Shown here one piece after another: positions 1 through 9,750 of a stretch of 64,000 bases of DNA; position 1 is the stretch's first letter, and every line of letters begins with the position of its first letter. Source of the stretch: JBDREC01 sp043820105 [NCBI: Pseudomonadota bacterium]. GTDB lineage: Bacteria > Bdellovibrionota_F > JAHFAK01. A program made the translations under genes and the position numbers. The stretch is taken from positions 1-64,000 of the forward strand of contig JBDREC010000029.1 in the NCBI GenBank assembly GCA_043820105.1, given 5' to 3'. The notes below the pieces were generated by a model, which saw nothing but the letters and a program-made list of their open reading frames with translations, did no database searches and was not told the origin of the DNA.

Positions 1-1
1 A

Positions 2-742
2 CGCTCTTATGGGCTTATGTCTATGCAAGCAGCTGATGCTGTCATGCCTTTAGAAGGTGCCTTTTTAGCTATTGACAACCCATATTTATGGCACATTTTT
101 GTTACCCATCAACTTGCAAAATTTTCTTTTTATCTCGCTGGTAGATTTTTGCCTCCACGCGGGATGCTTAGCTTTATTCCTCAAGGTTATGAGGGCGCTT
201 TTCCTGAAGAAGCGCAACTTTTTGCAGGTTTACCATTGTTTGAAATGTTTTCAACGCAAGAGAAAATAAGTGAATTTCTAGAAAGCAGTGAATATAGCAA
301 TAAGGACAAGCTTAATTTTCTTAACTATTTATTAAAGATCCATAAAAAGGATAAGGCGGTATTAGCTGAAACCCCTGAATTTGCTGATATTGTTGATTCT
401 ACGGTTGATGTATATGTTAAACATGTTAAGGATTTTTTATTGGGCAAAGAATTAGAAAAGGAAATTAGTGCCATTGAAAAAGAGTTAAGAGATCTTAGAG
501 AAGATGATGTTCGAGTTGATAGGAAAATAAGAGAAGATCAAAGCGGCCTAACAAGGAAAATAGCTTTTCAGATTGTTAAAAGAGAATTAAAATCTCAAGT
601 TTCTAATTTAAAGGCAAAGAAAACTCTTGTTTCTAAAATGCTTGAGTTATTAAAGACCATATCTACATATGATGAGAGAATAAAAGATCAAATCGATTTT
701 ACTAGCTTTTCAATGCCTGTTTTTTGTTTTAATTTGTTTTAA
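2..742 (+). CDS. C-terminal part of an unknown coiled-coil protein (5' end off window)
   Basis: The reading frame is open to the left edge. The first ATG in the window (17) has no Shine-Dalgarno sequence, so the true start probably lies outside. The visible 240 residues begin with a mixed hydrophobic stretch (about residues 15-60 counted from that ATG). A lysine- and glutamate-rich region with heptad-like spacing follows from about residue 140 to 220 and looks like a coiled coil. No family was recognised. It converges with the membrane-protein gene at 739-1989 and their stop codons overlap by 4 bases, so both mRNAs must end inside each other. Confidence 0.6.
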   Translation, partial: RSYGLMSMQAADAVMPLEGAFLAIDNPYLWHIFVTHQLAKFSFYLAGRFLPPRGMLSFIPQGYEGAFPEEAQLFAGLPLFEMFSTQEKISEFLESSEYSNKDKLNFLNYLLKIHKKDKAVLAETPEFADIVDSTVDVYVKHVKDFLLGKELEKEISAIEKELRDLREDDVRVDRKIREDQSGLTRKIAFQIVKRELKSQVSNLKAKKTLVSKMLELLKTISTYDERIKDQIDFTSFSMPVFCFNLF

Positions 743-1989
743 AGCTTAGCTTCAAACTCTTTGAAAATATTAACAAGCTCTTTTTCTTCATCACTTGTTA
801 ATGTAAACTTCATGTCAGGTTTTTTGTAAAGAGCATCAGCAAAAAGCATTAAAATCCAGAAGAATATTCCAAAAATTACTTGAACAACATTGTAAAGAGT
901 TTGATAGCCAAAGTCAGCGACCCTTCCAAATTCCATTCTTAGTGTATCAAAAATTCCAAGATAAATTGAAGCTCTTTCTGTGACTGCACCGCGAGCTCTT
1001 ATGTGGGCTATCATTTGAACAAAGGGTCCTGAAGCTATTGAGCCAACAATAATGTTAGCAAATAATAAGAAAAGACCCCAAAGAGTGAAAACTGAAGCGG
1101 TTTGGCCAACAGCGCCAAGTGCTATTCTTGAAACGGTGGAAGCAAAGATTCCAAGAAGTGGTCCAGCAATGAGAATATCACCACGGGCTGATATGAATTT
1201 GCATACATTTAATAAAGTTTTTGTGAGTTCTTTTATAATACTAAAGCCTTTTTTAGATTCTTTTAAATCAAGATAGCCTTCAAGTTTTTTAATAAGTGGT
1301 TCAAAGAGCTCATATGTAAACTCAGACCAATAGGTCATCCAATTAAGTACGGTTTGAAAAATTAAACAAAAACCCAAAGTAATAATAATAGCAACAGCTG
1401 TGTAGGCTAAAAATCTTTCAAAGGTCACTTCATCTTGTCTTGTTAAATAAAGTACAATAATCAAAATAAGGTGCATTAAAGTTCTTGGAACAGCGGCAAT
1501 AGCTGCATCTTTAGAAACCCTGGTTGGAACTGATTTGAGTTTAATAAGATGGCGTTTTGCAAATGAATAAGCCATTAGCTCTTCTTTTTCAACATCATCA
1601 ACTAATGCGCGCTTTGATTCCATTTCTTGTTTTAGCTTTTTTTCTTTGTCTTCTGGTAAGATATAAACAATTGGATTATATCCTTTTTGGTTTGCTAGAG
1701 ATGCAATATATCGAACGTCATCAGGGCTTATGGTTTTTTTGATTTCTCTTACTATGACAACTGTATTATTTTCTTGTTCAGTTAAAGATTTTAGGTTTCG
1801 CTGAAGCTTTAAACCTATCTTATAATCACTTATTTTAAGGTTTTTAACTTCTAGCTCATTTACTAGTGATTTGCCTTCAAATTTTCCCCTAGCAACAACT
1901 GAAGTTTTCTTGACCTCTAAAAGATCATTTGTTTTAATTCTAATATGAACTTCTTTGCCTTTGAGTTTGTTAAGTAAAGTGTTTGCCAT
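739..1989 (-). CDS. Unknown inner-membrane protein with about five transmembrane helices
   Basis: About 416 residues. A soluble lysine-rich N-terminal region of about 165 residues contains VVIVREIKK and IVYILPED strands, suggestive of an alpha/beta fold. Hydrophobic segments follow near residues 170-190, 198-222, 270-292, 300-325 and 370-392, and the tail is short and charged. I place the start at the ATG at 1989 rather than the ATG two codons upstream (1995), because the AAGG sequence is about 8 bases before the former and only 2 before the latter. No family was recognised. Its stop overlaps the convergent gene ending at 742. Confidence 0.7.
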   Translation of the reverse strand: MANTLLNKLKGKEVHIRIKTNDLLEVKKTSVVARGKFEGKSLVNELEVKNLKISDYKIGLKLQRNLKSLTEQENNTVVIVREIKKTISPDDVRYIASLANQKGYNPIVYILPEDKEKKLKQEMESKRALVDDVEKEELMAYSFAKRHLIKLKSVPTRVSKDAAIAAVPRTLMHLILIIVLYLTRQDEVTFERFLAYTAVAIIITLGFCLIFQTVLNWMTYWSEFTYELFEPLIKKLEGYLDLKESKKGFSIIKELTKTLLNVCKFISARGDILIAGPLLGIFASTVSRIALGAVGQTASVFTLWGLFLLFANIIVGSIASGPFVQMIAHIRARGAVTERASIYLGIFDTLRMEFGRVADFGYQTLYNVVQVIFGIFFWILMLFADALYKKPDMKFTLTSDEEKELVNIFKEFEAKL

Positions 1990-2151
1990 CTTCATTTCCT
2001 TTATAATAATTTAAGTTAACATGATGATTTCACTAAAGCTCGGCCTAAAGACTTGAATGTACAGCATTTTTACGCATGATTTTCTTGGAGAATCAAGCTT
2101 TTTCTTGCACATTGACTTTATACCTGCTATCAAGCAAATTTATCATAAAAA

Positions 2152-4074
2152 ATGGGAATTAATTTTATGAAAAATTGGCTTAATTCATTAGTTTTTGATA
2201 CATCTAGACCCTTTATTTTAAATCCATTACCTGCAAAAAATGAAAAGATTAAAATCTGTTTTTGGGTAAATAAAGATAATCCTATTCGCGATGTTGTGTT
2301 TTCATCATCTACTGACGCTGATTTGTCAGATACTTTAATGCAAAAAGAAGAAATTAATGAATATTTAGAAAGCTATTATATTAATTATGACCCTAGGGCA
2401 AAAGATATATATTTTAATTTTGTTATCATTACAAATGATGATGAGCTTTATTTTTGGGATAAATCTGGGGTGCATGAAGAAATAACTGCTCCTAATGATC
2501 ATTTTCACATAACAACTGCTTTTGAAGTTCCTGCTTGGATTTATAATTCTGTTTTTTATCAAATATTCCCGGATAGGTTTTATTTTGAAAATAGAATTAA
2601 AGTCGAGTCATACGAAGATAATGGATACAAAAGAATTGAGCATGAAACATGGGAAGAAGATCCATTTTTGTGGGATAAGGCCAGGTGTCTTGATTTCTTT
2701 GGCGGTAATCTTGATGGTATTAGAAAGAAAATTCCTTATTTCAAAGAGCTTGGAATTAATGCCCTTTATTTAACTCCAATTTTTAAATCTCCATCAAATC
2801 ATAAATATGATACTGAAAACTATTTTACTGTTGATGAAAGTTTTGGTACAAATGATGATCTTGTTGCACTTATTAATGATTTACATGAAAATGGAATTAA
2901 GATAATCCTTGATGGTGTTTTGAATCATACTGGAGACAGGCACAGGTTTTTTAATAAACAAGAAATTTATGGTCAAGGCAAAGGCGCTTGTCATAACAAA
3001 GAATGCGAAACTTATGATTGGTATGTATATGATAAAGAAAAGGATGATTTTCATAAATGGGCTTCTGTTCCGAACTTGCCTTGCCTTAATTATAAAAATC
3101 CAAAAGTAAGAGAATTTATTTATAAGAATAAAAATTCGGTTGTAAGAAACTATTTGAATGAACCTTATAATATTGATGGCTGGAGACTTGATGTTGTTGG
3201 AGAAGTTGGAAATTGTCGTGAAAAGCAGTTGAATGAAGAAGTTTTGCAAGAACTTAGAGTTTCCATTAAAGATAATTATAAAGACAAGTTTATATTGGGA
3301 GAGATAACTCACAGAGGAAGTGACTTTTTAATGGGTGATAAGCTTGATTCAATTATGAATTATGAAGGCATGACAAGACCTATTTGGGGTTTTGTTGGTA
3401 AAAAAAGAACTTTAGTATGGAACACTAAATGGTATGATAGAAAAAAAGCAAATGAAAATAGGGCAAAAATATTTTCAAATGAATTAAATAATTTTCTTAA
3501 ATCTCTGCCAGCTGGTGTTCAGCACTTTCAATCAAATTTTATTGGAAACCATGATACACCAAGAATTAAATATATCGCAGGTGAAGACGAGCAATTATTG
3601 AAGCTTGCTTCAGTTTTTCAGTTCACTTTTTGTGGAGTTCCCTTTGTTTATTATGGTGATGAAGTGGGATTATCGGGAGAGGGCGATCCAATGAATAGAA
3701 AGACTTTTCCATGGAATAATATAGACGAGAAAATGAAGGAATTTTATAAATCTTTAATTAAGCTAAGAAGTAAACACGATCTTTTTAAATTTGGAAGCTA
3801 TAAGAGCATTTATAAAAAGGATGGATGCTTTGCCTTTGCAAGGATCTTGGATAAAGATAAAATGGCTATCGTAATTTTAAATTCAGATGAAAAAGAAAAA
3901 ACAATCAATATAGATACGAATAAAATCGGGCTTTATGTGGCAAAGCTAAAAGAGTATTTCGATGCTAGCTATGTTTCAATTAAGGATGGTAAAGGTGAGA
4001 TTGCTGTGAAGGGAAAGGGATTTAGAGTTTACTTAACAACAGCAACTGTTCCAACTTCAATTGTCATTTCTTGA
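2152..4074 (+). CDS. GH13 alpha-amylase family enzyme, neopullulanase/cyclomaltodextrinase type
   Basis: Hydrolyses alpha-glucans or maltodextrins. Residues 1 to about 125 look like the N-terminal beta domain (CBM34-like) typical of the neopullulanase group, followed by the barrel entry YQIFPDRF. All GH13 motifs are present: region I DGVLNHTG, region II GWRLDVVGEV with nucleophile D347, region III ILGEITHR with acid/base E384, and region IV GNHDTPRI with D468. MNRKTFPW also fits this subgroup. There is no signal peptide, so it is probably cytoplasmic. The start is uncertain: the ATG at 2152 has no ribosome binding site, and the in-frame ATG at 2167 has only a weak GGGA upstream. The last 46 bases overlap the convergent lipoprotein gene. 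Confidence 0.9.
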   Translation: MGINFMKNWLNSLVFDTSRPFILNPLPAKNEKIKICFWVNKDNPIRDVVFSSSTDADLSDTLMQKEEINEYLESYYINYDPRAKDIYFNFVIITNDDELYFWDKSGVHEEITAPNDHFHITTAFEVPAWIYNSVFYQIFPDRFYFENRIKVESYEDNGYKRIEHETWEEDPFLWDKARCLDFFGGNLDGIRKKIPYFKELGINALYLTPIFKSPSNHKYDTENYFTVDESFGTNDDLVALINDLHENGIKIILDGVLNHTGDRHRFFNKQEIYGQGKGACHNKECETYDWYVYDKEKDDFHKWASVPNLPCLNYKNPKVREFIYKNKNSVVRNYLNEPYNIDGWRLDVVGEVGNCREKQLNEEVLQELRVSIKDNYKDKFILGEITHRGSDFLMGDKLDSIMNYEGMTRPIWGFVGKKRTLVWNTKWYDRKKANENRAKIFSNELNNFLKSLPAGVQHFQSNFIGNHDTPRIKYIAGEDEQLLKLASVFQFTFCGVPFVYYGDEVGLSGEGDPMNRKTFPWNNIDEKMKEFYKSLIKLRSKHDLFKFGSYKSIYKKDGCFAFARILDKDKMAIVILNSDEKEKTINIDTNKIGLYVAKLKEYFDASYVSIKDGKGEIAVKGKGFRVYLTTATVPTSIVIS

Positions 4075-6176
4075 GGTGTTCCAGAGAATGCTTCGTCAAA
4101 AACGAGATATTCATCTGGTGTTATACCTGTTGCATCAACTGTATAAGGAAGCTCTACAACCTGATCTTTGTTTTCTGTGAAGTTAAATACATTCAACCAT
4201 AATGATCCATCTTGTGACCAAGCATAGTAGATCATATAGTTTTCAAGTCCAGCAATTTCAGTTGTATCATAGTTGCCTAAGGCAAGTTCTTTATCTGCTG
4301 CAAAATCTGCTTTATAGATATTTTCTTCAAGGTCTAAAATGCTTCTTAATAGTATTTGATTAACGCCAATTTCTTCTTCTGCATCAATGTCTATTATAAA
4401 TAAATCAGAAATATAGTTATCACCAACTTTTGCATAAGAAACTTGGAGTTCATTTTCATTGTCTGATTCATCAAATAAGGCAACAACTACAGCGCTTGTA
4501 TCTTGTTCTGTATTACCTTCATTGCACCATACTTCATCAATTTCATAAAGTTCAGCGAGATCACCTGAATAGATTGCTTCAAAAAGCTCAAGATCTGAGT
4601 TATCCCAAGAGCCATGACTATAATCATAATTCACCCATTCGGCACTTACTCCAGAACCAGAAAGGCTTTCACTTAATGCATTACATGCTTCCTCGGTACT
4701 TGCTTCCAGCACTTGCTTTAATGTTATTTCTAATTCAGCAGCAGCTTTTGTAAAGTCACCACCATTATTCCAGGTAAAGCATCCTTGTGAACCTTCCTCC
4801 TGTGGAATTATTCTGAAATTGTATTTTGGAGTTTCAGCTTGTTTGGATTCCATTTGACCCTTAATTAAAACAACACCATTTTCTAAGATCATTATCTGTC
4901 TTGCATTATTTAAAAAGGTTTTTTCTTCAGCGCAACCTGTTAAATAATCAAATTTTGAGAGACCTTCTAAATGATTATAAAATTCCCATTTGTTGGAATA
5001 ATCATTAAGGTCAATAACAGTTGATTCTCCGGCTGAAGAAGCACCAGCTATTAAGAGCTTTTGATTTTCAGAAACAGGTTGACCATGCATTAGAACAAAG
5101 TCACCATCTACAAAAGCTTCATCATCTAATAAACCAGCCAGCTCTTCTAGTAGGGGTTCATTATTTATAACCTTAATTGCATTTGGATGATTTCCATAAT
5201 AAGGTTGAAGCACTCCATAATCATCAGTTAAAACGCGGAAACCATTTGAATCCCACTCATGGTTAACTTCAAAAGTATAACCAAGAGCTCCAGAATTCAT
5301 TGTAAAGATTTCTCTGAATTCGATTTGTTCAGAAATTATTCTTTCTAAACTGTCAAGTCTATCAGCTGCGCTAGTTCCATCTGCTAAATCAATAACTGCC
5401 TGAACATACATTCTGTTATTGTCACCGCCCATGTTTCTTGGACGAGCAGGGAAATTAACCAGAAGCTGTTCATTTTCTATGTCATCTTCAATTGCAAAAA
5501 TTTCTAGAATATCAACTCCCCATCTTTCAATTTCATAGCCAGGGGCTGCGCAAAATACTTCAATTTCTTCATCATCATCTTCCCAAACTGCACCTAATAA
5601 TCCACAGGTACATGAATTATCAGCATATGTTGCAGCTATACAGTCAGCCTCATGAGAAAAAACAATTGGCCAGGTTGTGATCATAAAAAGTGCATTAAGA
5701 TTTAGGTCTTCTATTTCGTGAAAAAATACAGCATCAATTGGAATTGGAGGCCCAAAGTATCCTGATTCTCCATATGATAAAGCTGTATTTATGCTTTTAT
5801 CTTCAAAGAATGCTCTTAGGTTACTTACTTCACCTTCAGGCTCATCTTCTTCTGCATCATCTGCAAATTTAAAAAATCCCGGAAGGCCTTCTTCATCTGT
5901 TGAAGTTTCAGTTGTGTCACCTTCTATTGAATCTATATCAGATTGCCAATCTGCTTCTGATTCTGTGTTTTCAGAGGCAAGAAATGCGGTAACCCCATCT
6001 GTTTTAAGCATAACACCCATTACTGCAGGGTTTTCAGTCCAATCGCCGTCACCCCAGCTTCCTTGACCGCCATCATTATAATCGCCATTGTCATCGCCGC
6101 CTTTCATGCCTTCGCAGCCTAAAAATAAAAATGTAAGGAAAAAAATTGAGATTAAAATAATTAATGAACGTTTCAT
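4029..6176 (-). CDS. Large acidic lipoprotein of unknown function
   Basis: A 715-residue protein with a signal peptide ending in a clear lipobox (LFLGC, Cys at residue 21), so it should be acylated and membrane-anchored. The mature part is strongly acidic, opens with a Gly/Asp-rich linker and contains several scattered cysteines that could form disulfides. The C-terminal 100 residues, rich in Trp and Tyr and ending in beta-like segments, could be a small beta-sandwich. A good ribosome binding site (GAGGGGG) precedes the ATG. The gene converges on the GH13 gene and overlaps its 3' end by 46 bases. A role in glycan binding near the amylase is possible, but nothing in the sequence proves it. Confidence 0.8.
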   Translation of the reverse strand: MKRSLIILISIFFLTFLFLGCEGMKGGDDNGDYNDGGQGSWGDGDWTENPAVMGVMLKTDGVTAFLASENTESEADWQSDIDSIEGDTTETSTDEEGLPGFFKFADDAEEDEPEGEVSNLRAFFEDKSINTALSYGESGYFGPPIPIDAVFFHEIEDLNLNALFMITTWPIVFSHEADCIAATYADNSCTCGLLGAVWEDDDEEIEVFCAAPGYEIERWGVDILEIFAIEDDIENEQLLVNFPARPRNMGGDNNRMYVQAVIDLADGTSAADRLDSLERIISEQIEFREIFTMNSGALGYTFEVNHEWDSNGFRVLTDDYGVLQPYYGNHPNAIKVINNEPLLEELAGLLDDEAFVDGDFVLMHGQPVSENQKLLIAGASSAGESTVIDLNDYSNKWEFYNHLEGLSKFDYLTGCAEEKTFLNNARQIMILENGVVLIKGQMESKQAETPKYNFRIIPQEEGSQGCFTWNNGGDFTKAAAELEITLKQVLEASTEEACNALSESLSGSGVSAEWVNYDYSHGSWDNSDLELFEAIYSGDLAELYEIDEVWCNEGNTEQDTSAVVVALFDESDNENELQVSYAKVGDNYISDLFIIDIDAEEEIGVNQILLRSILDLEENIYKADFAADKELALGNYDTTEIAGLENYMIYYAWSQDGSLWLNVFNFTENKDQVVELPYTVDATGITPDEYLVFDEAFSGTPQEMTIEVGTVAVVK

Positions 6177-6407
6177 GGTATCCCCCTCGTTTAAGGTTAA
6201 TATTTGCTTTTGTTTTTATATTAACCGAAAAAAACCTCTAAGTAGCTTTATCATAGCATGCCTGTATGCAAAAAGCTGTGATATGGGTCACTTGGTATCA
6301 CTTTTTTTGCATTTTTTTTTGCTTTTTTTCAGATTTATTATTTTAACACATTATTAGAAGAAATGCAATAACTTGTTCGGATAAAAAACAGCAATAATTA
6401 CAAGCGC

Positions 6408-6662
6408 TTATTCGACATCTGTTTCTTCGTCAAGATCTATTGGGCCATATTCACTTGATATATGATTTGCAATATCTATTGAATTTTCTAGAAGTTCATC
6501 TCTAATATCTTCGTCAAATTCCTCGTTTTCGAATTTTCTGTTAATACAATCTTCAACAATATGAACTATTTCTTCTTGTTCAAAAATCAAATCTCCATTT
6601 TCAAATGCTTCAATTAATGCTTCGATTATTGAATCTTTCCAATCTTCAGAATCCAAATTCAT
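6408..6662 (-). CDS. Small acidic protein, unknown
   Basis: An 84-residue, very acidic protein, apparently all helical, with no signal peptide or membrane segment. I start it at the ATG at 6662 because GGAG lies 6 bases upstream; the earlier ATG at 6674 has no ribosome binding site, and its own GGAG-containing codons supply the site for the later start. It lies between the large lipoprotein and nifS on the same strand (70 bases after the nifS stop) and may be co-transcribed with nifS. No family was recognised. Confidence 0.6.
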   Translation of the reverse strand: MNLDSEDWKDSIIEALIEAFENGDLIFEQEEIVHIVEDCINRKFENEEFDEDIRDELLENSIDIANHISSEYGPIDLDEETDVE

Positions 6663-6732
6663 TTTATTCTCCATTTTTGTTATTCGTTAGGAAAAAACTA
6701 ATATTTTTTTTTAATGAATTGCAACATTTTTT

Positions 6733-7893
6733 TTAACTTTTTGTAATCGGTGACATTGACCTTAAGGTTGCAACTATTTTTGGCATAACATTTAAAACAG
6801 CTTCAATTTGTGCTTCGCTTGTACTTCTGCCCAGGCTGAATCTTATTGACCCATGGGCGTCTTCATGTGATAAGCCAAGCGCTAAAAGCACATGAGAAGG
6901 ATCAAGTGAACCTGAAGAACAAGCTGAACCGGAAGACGCAGCTATGTTATGCATATCAAGGTGAAGTAATATTGCTTCTCCTTCAATATATTTAAAACTT
7001 ACATTCAATGTGTTTTGTACTCTATTTTCTTTATGGCCATTTATTAAAATGTCATCAATGGAAGCTATTAAACCATTTTCAAGCTTATCTCTTAATTTTT
7101 TTATACGTTCACTATTTTTACTTAAGTCTCTTTTGGCTATTTCACAAGCTTTACCCAAAGCAACTATTCCAGCTGTGTTTTCTGTGCCAGATCTTCTACC
7201 CATTTCCTGATGTCCACCATGGATTAATCTTTCTAATTTTATTCCCTTCCTTATATATAATGCTCCAATTCCTTTTGGGCCATAAATTTTATGACCAGAT
7301 AAGGATAGTAGATCAAGCCGTACATCTTTTACAGAAATTGGGATTTTTCCAATTGCCTGAACAGCATCAGAATGAAAAAGAATATTTTTTTCCCGAGCAA
7401 TTACCGAAATCTCTTTTAATGGATAAATTGTTCCGAGTTCATTGTTTGCGGCCATAATAGAAATTAAAATTGTTTTATCTGTTATGGCATTTTTTAGTTC
7501 CTCTAGGTTAAGCATTCCCTCGTGGTCTACTGATAAATATGTAATGTTAGCGCCATTATTTTTTTCTAAATACTGACATGTTTCAAGCACAGCCGGGTGT
7601 TCGACTTTTGTTGTTATTATATGGTTTCCCTTTGATTTCAAGTTGTAAAAAGCACCTTTAATTGCCAGGTTATCACTTTCGGAACCACCAGAGGTGAAAA
7701 ATATTTCAGAAGGAGAAGCATCAATTATATCTGCTACGCGGTAACGAGCTTCTTCAAGTTTTATTCTAACGCTTCTGCCATGTTTGTGAATGCTTGATGG
7801 ATTTCCAAACTCATTTTTCAAAAAAGGAATCATTTCTTCTAAAACTTCATTGTCTATTTGAGTTGTAGCGTTGTGATCTAGATATATATCCAT
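6733..7893 (-). CDS. nifS: Cysteine desulfurase (NifS/IscS family)
   Basis: A PLP enzyme that removes sulfur from cysteine for Fe-S cluster and thio-cofactor synthesis. At 386 residues it has normal length. It shows the N-terminal YLDHNATT motif, the PLP-lysine motif SGHKIYGPKG (around residue 200), GTEN, and the catalytic-cysteine loop SACSSGS near residue 325. The sequence is of the NifS/IscS group with the long cysteine loop, not SufS. No isc or suf scaffold genes are adjacent; the neighbours are a small acidic protein and, divergently, a cNMP-binding protein. Whether it is the general or a dedicated desulfurase cannot be told. Confidence 0.93.
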   Translation of the reverse strand: MDIYLDHNATTQIDNEVLEEMIPFLKNEFGNPSSIHKHGRSVRIKLEEARYRVADIIDASPSEIFFTSGGSESDNLAIKGAFYNLKSKGNHIITTKVEHPAVLETCQYLEKNNGANITYLSVDHEGMLNLEELKNAITDKTILISIMAANNELGTIYPLKEISVIAREKNILFHSDAVQAIGKIPISVKDVRLDLLSLSGHKIYGPKGIGALYIRKGIKLERLIHGGHQEMGRRSGTENTAGIVALGKACEIAKRDLSKNSERIKKLRDKLENGLIASIDDILINGHKENRVQNTLNVSFKYIEGEAILLHLDMHNIAASSGSACSSGSLDPSHVLLALGLSHEDAHGSIRFSLGRSTSEAQIEAVLNVMPKIVATLRSMSPITKS

Positions 7894-7987
7894 TCAGTCT
7901 CCAAATTTTCCTATTCTAATTGCCTATTCAAAATATTAGCTGTCCCAAAATGTCAATAGTAATATTTTTCTAAATTTTTACTTTATT

Positions 7988-8027
7988 CTTGTTCTCTTGT
8001 TACCTTGTGCCCTTGTTCCCTTGATCT
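7988..8027 (+). repeat. Tandem octamer tract (CTTGTTCT family)
   Basis: Five imperfect copies of an 8-base unit: CTTGTTCT, CTTGTTAC, CTTGTGCC, CTTGTTCC, CTTGATCT. The tract lies between the divergent nifS and cNMP-binding genes. The reverse complement of the same word (GGGAACAA) recurs at 9633-9656, and a degenerate version lies before recD2 at 27314. Confidence 0.75.
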
Positions 8028-8108
8028 CTTTTAAAACTTTTTTATTGAAATTTGTTAGCAAATTCTTCTATAATGTTTATTAATAATAACTTAATTTTCT
8101 TAGTGAAT

Positions 8109-8537
8109 ATGAAAGAAGAATTAGTACAGTTTATTCGTGAGCATAAAATTATTTCAATGTTATCTGAAGACGAAGCTGAAAAGTTTGTAAACGCTTGTTC
8201 TTGTGTAAGATTCCCCCCAGATGCTTTGGTTTGTGAAGAAGACTCTGTTGCAACTCATCTGTATATTTTATATTCTGGTGAAATGGTTGTTTATACAGAA
8301 GATATGGGGGATTATATTGAATATGCTAGATTAAAAAGTGGTGATTTTATGTGTGAGATTTCTGTTATCTCAGACAAGCCAACATCTGCTAGCATTAAAT
8401 CAATAGATCAAGTTGAACTTATTGCAATTGGTAAAAAGTTTATTAAAGAACTTGTTGCCAGCAACCAAGCTTTTAATGATTTTTTAAATCGAATTTCTAT
8501 TGAGAGATTTGAAGAAAACATGGAAAAGCAGTTTTAG
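8109..8537 (+). CDS. Cyclic-nucleotide-binding-domain protein without a DNA-binding domain
   Basis: A 142-residue protein consisting almost entirely of a CRP-type cNMP-binding beta-roll. The phosphate-binding-cassette region is SGDFMCEISVISDKPTSASI, where the canonical arginine of cAMP-binding proteins is replaced, so the ligand is uncertain. No C-terminal helix-turn-helix follows, so it is not a transcription factor by itself. I use the ATG at 8109 because the domain begins there; a TTG-initiated extension to 8052 would add residues unlike the family. Its stop overlaps the convergent M23 peptidase gene by 4 bases. Confidence 0.75.
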   Translation: MKEELVQFIREHKIISMLSEDEAEKFVNACSCVRFPPDALVCEEDSVATHLYILYSGEMVVYTEDMGDYIEYARLKSGDFMCEISVISDKPTSASIKSIDQVELIAIGKKFIKELVASNQAFNDFLNRISIERFEENMEKQF

Positions 8538-9493
8538 AATTTTCCTGTCTTTAGATAATTCATTGGATCAAGATATTTACCGTCTTTTCTCAATTCAAAA
8601 TGAAGATGAGGACCTGTTGAATTTCCTGATGATCCTACAATTCCAATTGTTTGTCCTTGTTTTATTATCTCACCAGCTTTGACATTGTTTTTCGAATTAT
8701 GGCCATATAATGTTGAATAGCCCTTTTTATGTTCAACTACTATAACGTTTCCATAACCATCTTGAGAGCCAGAGAAAATAACTTTTCCTGACATTGCAGC
8801 TTTTATTTCTGAATGCATACGTCTAGGGATATCAATTCCTGTGTGCATTTTTCTTTTTCCATCAATTGGATGATTTCTCATTCCAAAGTGCGATGAAGGT
8901 TTAGCTCCCTTTAAAGGCATTTGCAGAGCTTCACCTGCTAAAACTAATTTGTTATTTTTTATAGAACTATCTTTATTTTCTAAATCAATAAAATGTTTGT
9001 TAGTAACTTTTTCATTTAATTTTAATGGTGCTAGGTTTAATTCTAAATATTCTCCCATAATAGAAAGAACATCCTGGTCATCACTTTTCTGAGATACTTT
9101 AGAGCTAACTATTGATTGATCATTGTTTGTATTGAAAAAACCAAAACTATGACTGATCATTAAAACGCCAACCAGCAATAAAATTAATCCAAAGATAGCT
9201 TGATATGAATGCATAAATTTCTTTAATTTATTCACGGCTTCTTTTTCATAGATTCCTGTTTTACTTATTTTTTCCACCAAGGAGGGTTCCAGGACACCAA
9301 TATTTGTAACCAAGGTCCCCATTGAAAAGCTAGATGTGATTTTTTCACCAATAAAATGACCTTTGAATATTGATCTTTTTAATCTTAATTTGATATTGCA
9401 ATTAGGACATTTTGAAAATTCGCTTTCATAAGCGAGGTGAATTGATTCACAGTTATTACAAAGAATTTTAATCATGGGTAATTCAAATTCCAT
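8534..9493 (-). CDS. M23 peptidase with N-terminal zinc ribbon and one membrane anchor
   Basis: 319 residues in three parts. Residues 10-35 contain two CxxC pairs (CNNC, CPNC), a zinc ribbon that must lie in the cytoplasm. A hydrophobic segment at about residues 97-118 is a single membrane anchor. The C-terminal 125 residues are an M23 lysostaphin-like endopeptidase with SSHFGMR, the HTGIDIP zinc site and the HLHFE motif, so it should be an active peptidoglycan endopeptidase in the periplasm. The start is uncertain between the ATG at 9493 and the one at 9475. A sigma-54-like site with one mismatch lies about 30 bases upstream. Confidence 0.85.
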   Translation of the reverse strand: MEFELPMIKILCNNCESIHLAYESEFSKCPNCNIKLRLKRSIFKGHFIGEKITSSFSMGTLVTNIGVLEPSLVEKISKTGIYEKEAVNKLKKFMHSYQAIFGLILLLVGVLMISHSFGFFNTNNDQSIVSSKVSQKSDDQDVLSIMGEYLELNLAPLKLNEKVTNKHFIDLENKDSSIKNNKLVLAGEALQMPLKGAKPSSHFGMRNHPIDGKRKMHTGIDIPRRMHSEIKAAMSGKVIFSGSQDGYGNVIVVEHKKGYSTLYGHNSKNNVKAGEIIKQGQTIGIVGSSGNSTGPHLHFELRKDGKYLDPMNYLKTGKF

Positions 9494-9523
9494 ATTAGTT
9501 TTATTTTGTTAATTTATATGTTT

Positions 9524-9539
9524 TGCACAAAATATGCCA
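9524..9539 (-). promoter_or_regulatory. Sigma-54-like -24/-12 promoter for the M23 peptidase gene
   Basis: On the minus strand it reads TGGCATATTTTGTGCA: GG and GC separated by 10 bases, one mismatch (TTGC to GTGC) from TGGCAYRNNNNTTGCW. The predicted transcript would have a leader of about 20 bases. Confidence 0.5.
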
Positions 9540-9632
9540 AATATAAGTGTTTGTAATTATTGGGATTGGATTTGTTTAAGCTTCGGTCAAATGGTCATTA
9601 TCTAAGCATTTTTTTAAGGAAGTGCTGAAAAA

Positions 9633-9656
9633 GGGAACAAGGGAAAATGGGGACAA
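9633..9656 (+). repeat. Tandem octamer tract (GGGAACAA family)
   Basis: Three imperfect 8-base units: GGGAACAA, GGGAAAAT, GGGGACAA. This is the reverse complement of the CTTGTTCC word at 7988-8027. It lies in the 257-base gap upstream of the uridylyltransferase gene; apart from the sigma-54-like site, I see nothing else there. Confidence 0.6.
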
Positions 9657-9750
9657 TTTTATGAGAAAAATTCTTGACATTTTTGGTGATCAAAATTCAA
9701 CTAATCTAATGTGGTTTTAGGTTGTTATTGGGATTTCATTTGAGGAATAA

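Noticed and set aside
9567-9582. GG-N10-GC spacing (TGGATTTGTTTAAGCT) as another sigma-54 site
   Set aside because: Only the GG and GC agree; the rest of both half-sites is wrong.
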